29,817 bases of DNA from a virus: positions 1 through 29,817 of the IMG/VR virus record IMGVR_UViG_3300031758_000391, one strand, 5' to 3'. Positions 28,931 through 29,817 of this stretch are shown here, piece after piece; positions within the stretch are counted from its first letter, which is position 1; every line of letters begins with the position of its first letter. The notes under the pieces are model-generated. The model was not told the origin of the DNA and ran no database searches. It saw nothing but the letters and a program-made list of their open reading frames with translations. The translations under genes were made by a program, and so were the position numbers.

Positions 28931-29817
28931 TTACCCCAGTTTATGTCCCCAGCGTGTGGGTTGTTGAATTTGTTCACGTGCTCTATTGATTGGGAACAAG
29001 CCGTCTACGCAATATCCCAATGCGTCCATCATGTGGTCCAAGCCACTAGTCTTATCAGGTTGGCTTGTGCCTTCTTTGTATACTTGTTTCTCTAAGCCTT
29101 CAATGGTGTGTTTGCACTTAGGATCTATAAACAATTTGATCTCACCACTTTGACTTAGGAATCTTGAGTTAACAGCATTTACTCTATCTCTAATAGCAGT
29201 ATGCACACTCTTAGCTTTTACAGTCCAACCTGCGTTTTGCAATATTCTAATATCAGTTTGACCATTAGCACTGGTCTTGCGCTGTGCTCCAGCAGGATCA
29301 GGGAATGCAATTACCCTAATGCTAGGATAACGTGCATGAACTTCTTCTACTAGTTCATTGGTGTTGGAACCAAAGATACGCACTTCATCAAATGCGTGTA
29401 GCGTTTCACCTTCTCTGTGGAACAGTATAGCACTCATTGGGTCAATGTTAAAGTCACAGCCCACATAGATTGTGTGCGGTGTCTTAGACTCAAAGGGCTT
29501 AACATGCAAGCGTCTATCAAATGCGTAGTAAACACGGCCTGCATACTCTTCAAAGGTTGCCATAAACTCTTGACGGAATGATCTTTCATCAAGGTCACGT
29601 CTAGCCGCTTCAATTTCTTCTAGTGGAACGTTGCCACCATCAATGGTTGTGAACTGAAAGCTCTTCCACTGTGAGCTTTTGCTCTCCATCATGTACATGT
29701 CATCTGCCCAGTTACTGAAGCCCTTGGGAGTTCCAATGAACATAGCACCACCCTGCTTGTCAGCAAGTGTAGGACGAAGAACTTCAAACCAAGCAGCTGA
29801 GTCCATTTCTGCAAACT
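28931..29817 (-). CDS. terL: Terminase large subunit, C-terminal part (cut by window end)
   Basis: Continuation of the gene at 587-1; the first codons here repeat that copy because of the 241-bp overlap. It carries the RNase H-fold headful nuclease that cuts the DNA concatemer: VGCDFNIDPMSAILF supplies the first acidic residue, IAFPDPAGAQRKTS the second and SGLDHMMDALGYCVDGLF the last. All expected acidic positions are present, so the nuclease looks intact. The joined protein is 410 residues. Here residue 154 is Asp, against His in the left copy. Portal follows five bases later. Confidence 0.95.
   Translation of the reverse strand, partial: FAEMDSAAWFEVLRPTLADKQGGAMFIGTPKGFSNWADDMYMMESKSSQWKSFQFTTIDGGNVPLEEIEAARRDLDERSFRQEFMATFEEYAGRVYYAFDRRLHVKPFESKTPHTIYVGCDFNIDPMSAILFHREGETLHAFDEVRIFGSNTNELVEEVHARYPSIRVIAFPDPAGAQRKTSANGQTDIRILQNAGWTVKAKSVHTAIRDRVNAVNSRFLSQSGEIKLFIDPKCKHTIEGLEKQVYKEGTSQPDKTSGLDHMMDALGYCVDGLFPINRAREQIQQPTRWGHKLG
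29577..29817. repeat. Right copy of 241-bp terminal direct repeat
   Basis: Same 241 bases as 1-241 with one difference (C at 29704 versus G at 128). It supports circular topology and a unit genome of about 29,576 bp. Confidence 0.95.

Overview
The window is a complete or near-complete tailed-phage genome with siphovirus-type gene content (tape measure, tail tube, tail chaperone pair, lambda J-like tip protein). It is probably from a metagenome and is modestly AT-rich. The first 241 bases repeat at the right end with one mismatch, and the large terminase gene is cut by both ends. The natural molecule is therefore a circular or circularly permuted unit of about 29,576 bp, and the ends are an arbitrary break inside terL. 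Every gene I support reads on the minus strand, so functional order runs from high to low coordinates. Tail-fibre N-termini and the small zinc-binding proteins have a marine/cyanophage-like flavour. This is an impression from family resemblance; the host cannot be determined from the sequence.

Layout in the direction of transcription. (1) A control region of about 900 bp (12,235-11,327) holds one 54-residue zinc-finger-like gene, promoters, a strong terminator, palindromes, AGAAC iterons and a tandem array of hairpins. (2) A short accessory block (11,326-9,828) has a 169-residue unknown protein, a 63-residue helical protein behind a textbook sigma70 promoter, a small lipoprotein and an 83-residue unknown. 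(3) A small-terminase-like gene (9,771-9,325) is followed by small unknowns, including a degenerate HNH-like protein. (4) A host-recognition cassette (7,990-587) contains two fibre-like proteins, a compact virion protein, a LamG protein, a giant 1,232-residue repeat protein and a beta-sandwich protein. (5) The packaging/head block wraps around the ends: TerL, portal, a small unknown, endonuclease VII-like nuclease, scaffold, major capsid. (6) The connector and tail block (24,665-14,019) contains adaptor, tail terminator, two tandem tail-tube paralogues, an HK97 gp10-like protein, chaperones G and GT with a programmed -1 frameshift, tape measure, two tail-tip proteins, a GNAT-like protein and the J-like tip protein. 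(7) The distal end has two fibre-associated proteins, a coiled-coil/transmembrane lysis candidate and a zinc-finger protein, after which the control region begins again.

The genes give a complete virion and DNA-packaging programme. I recognise no DNA polymerase, helicase, primase, integrase, repressor, RNA polymerase, sigma factor or endolysin. The element either relies heavily on its host, with a compact origin in the control region, or depends on a helper. Four exact TATAAATA octamers (the T4 late-promoter motif), all intergenic and on the coding strand, together with a T4 gp49-family nuclease, make a T4-like helper a testable idea, not a conclusion. The observations most worth following are a HiPIP-like four-cysteine motif in the portal C-terminus, the iteron and paired-hairpin array, and a candidate structured RNA of about 93 nt.
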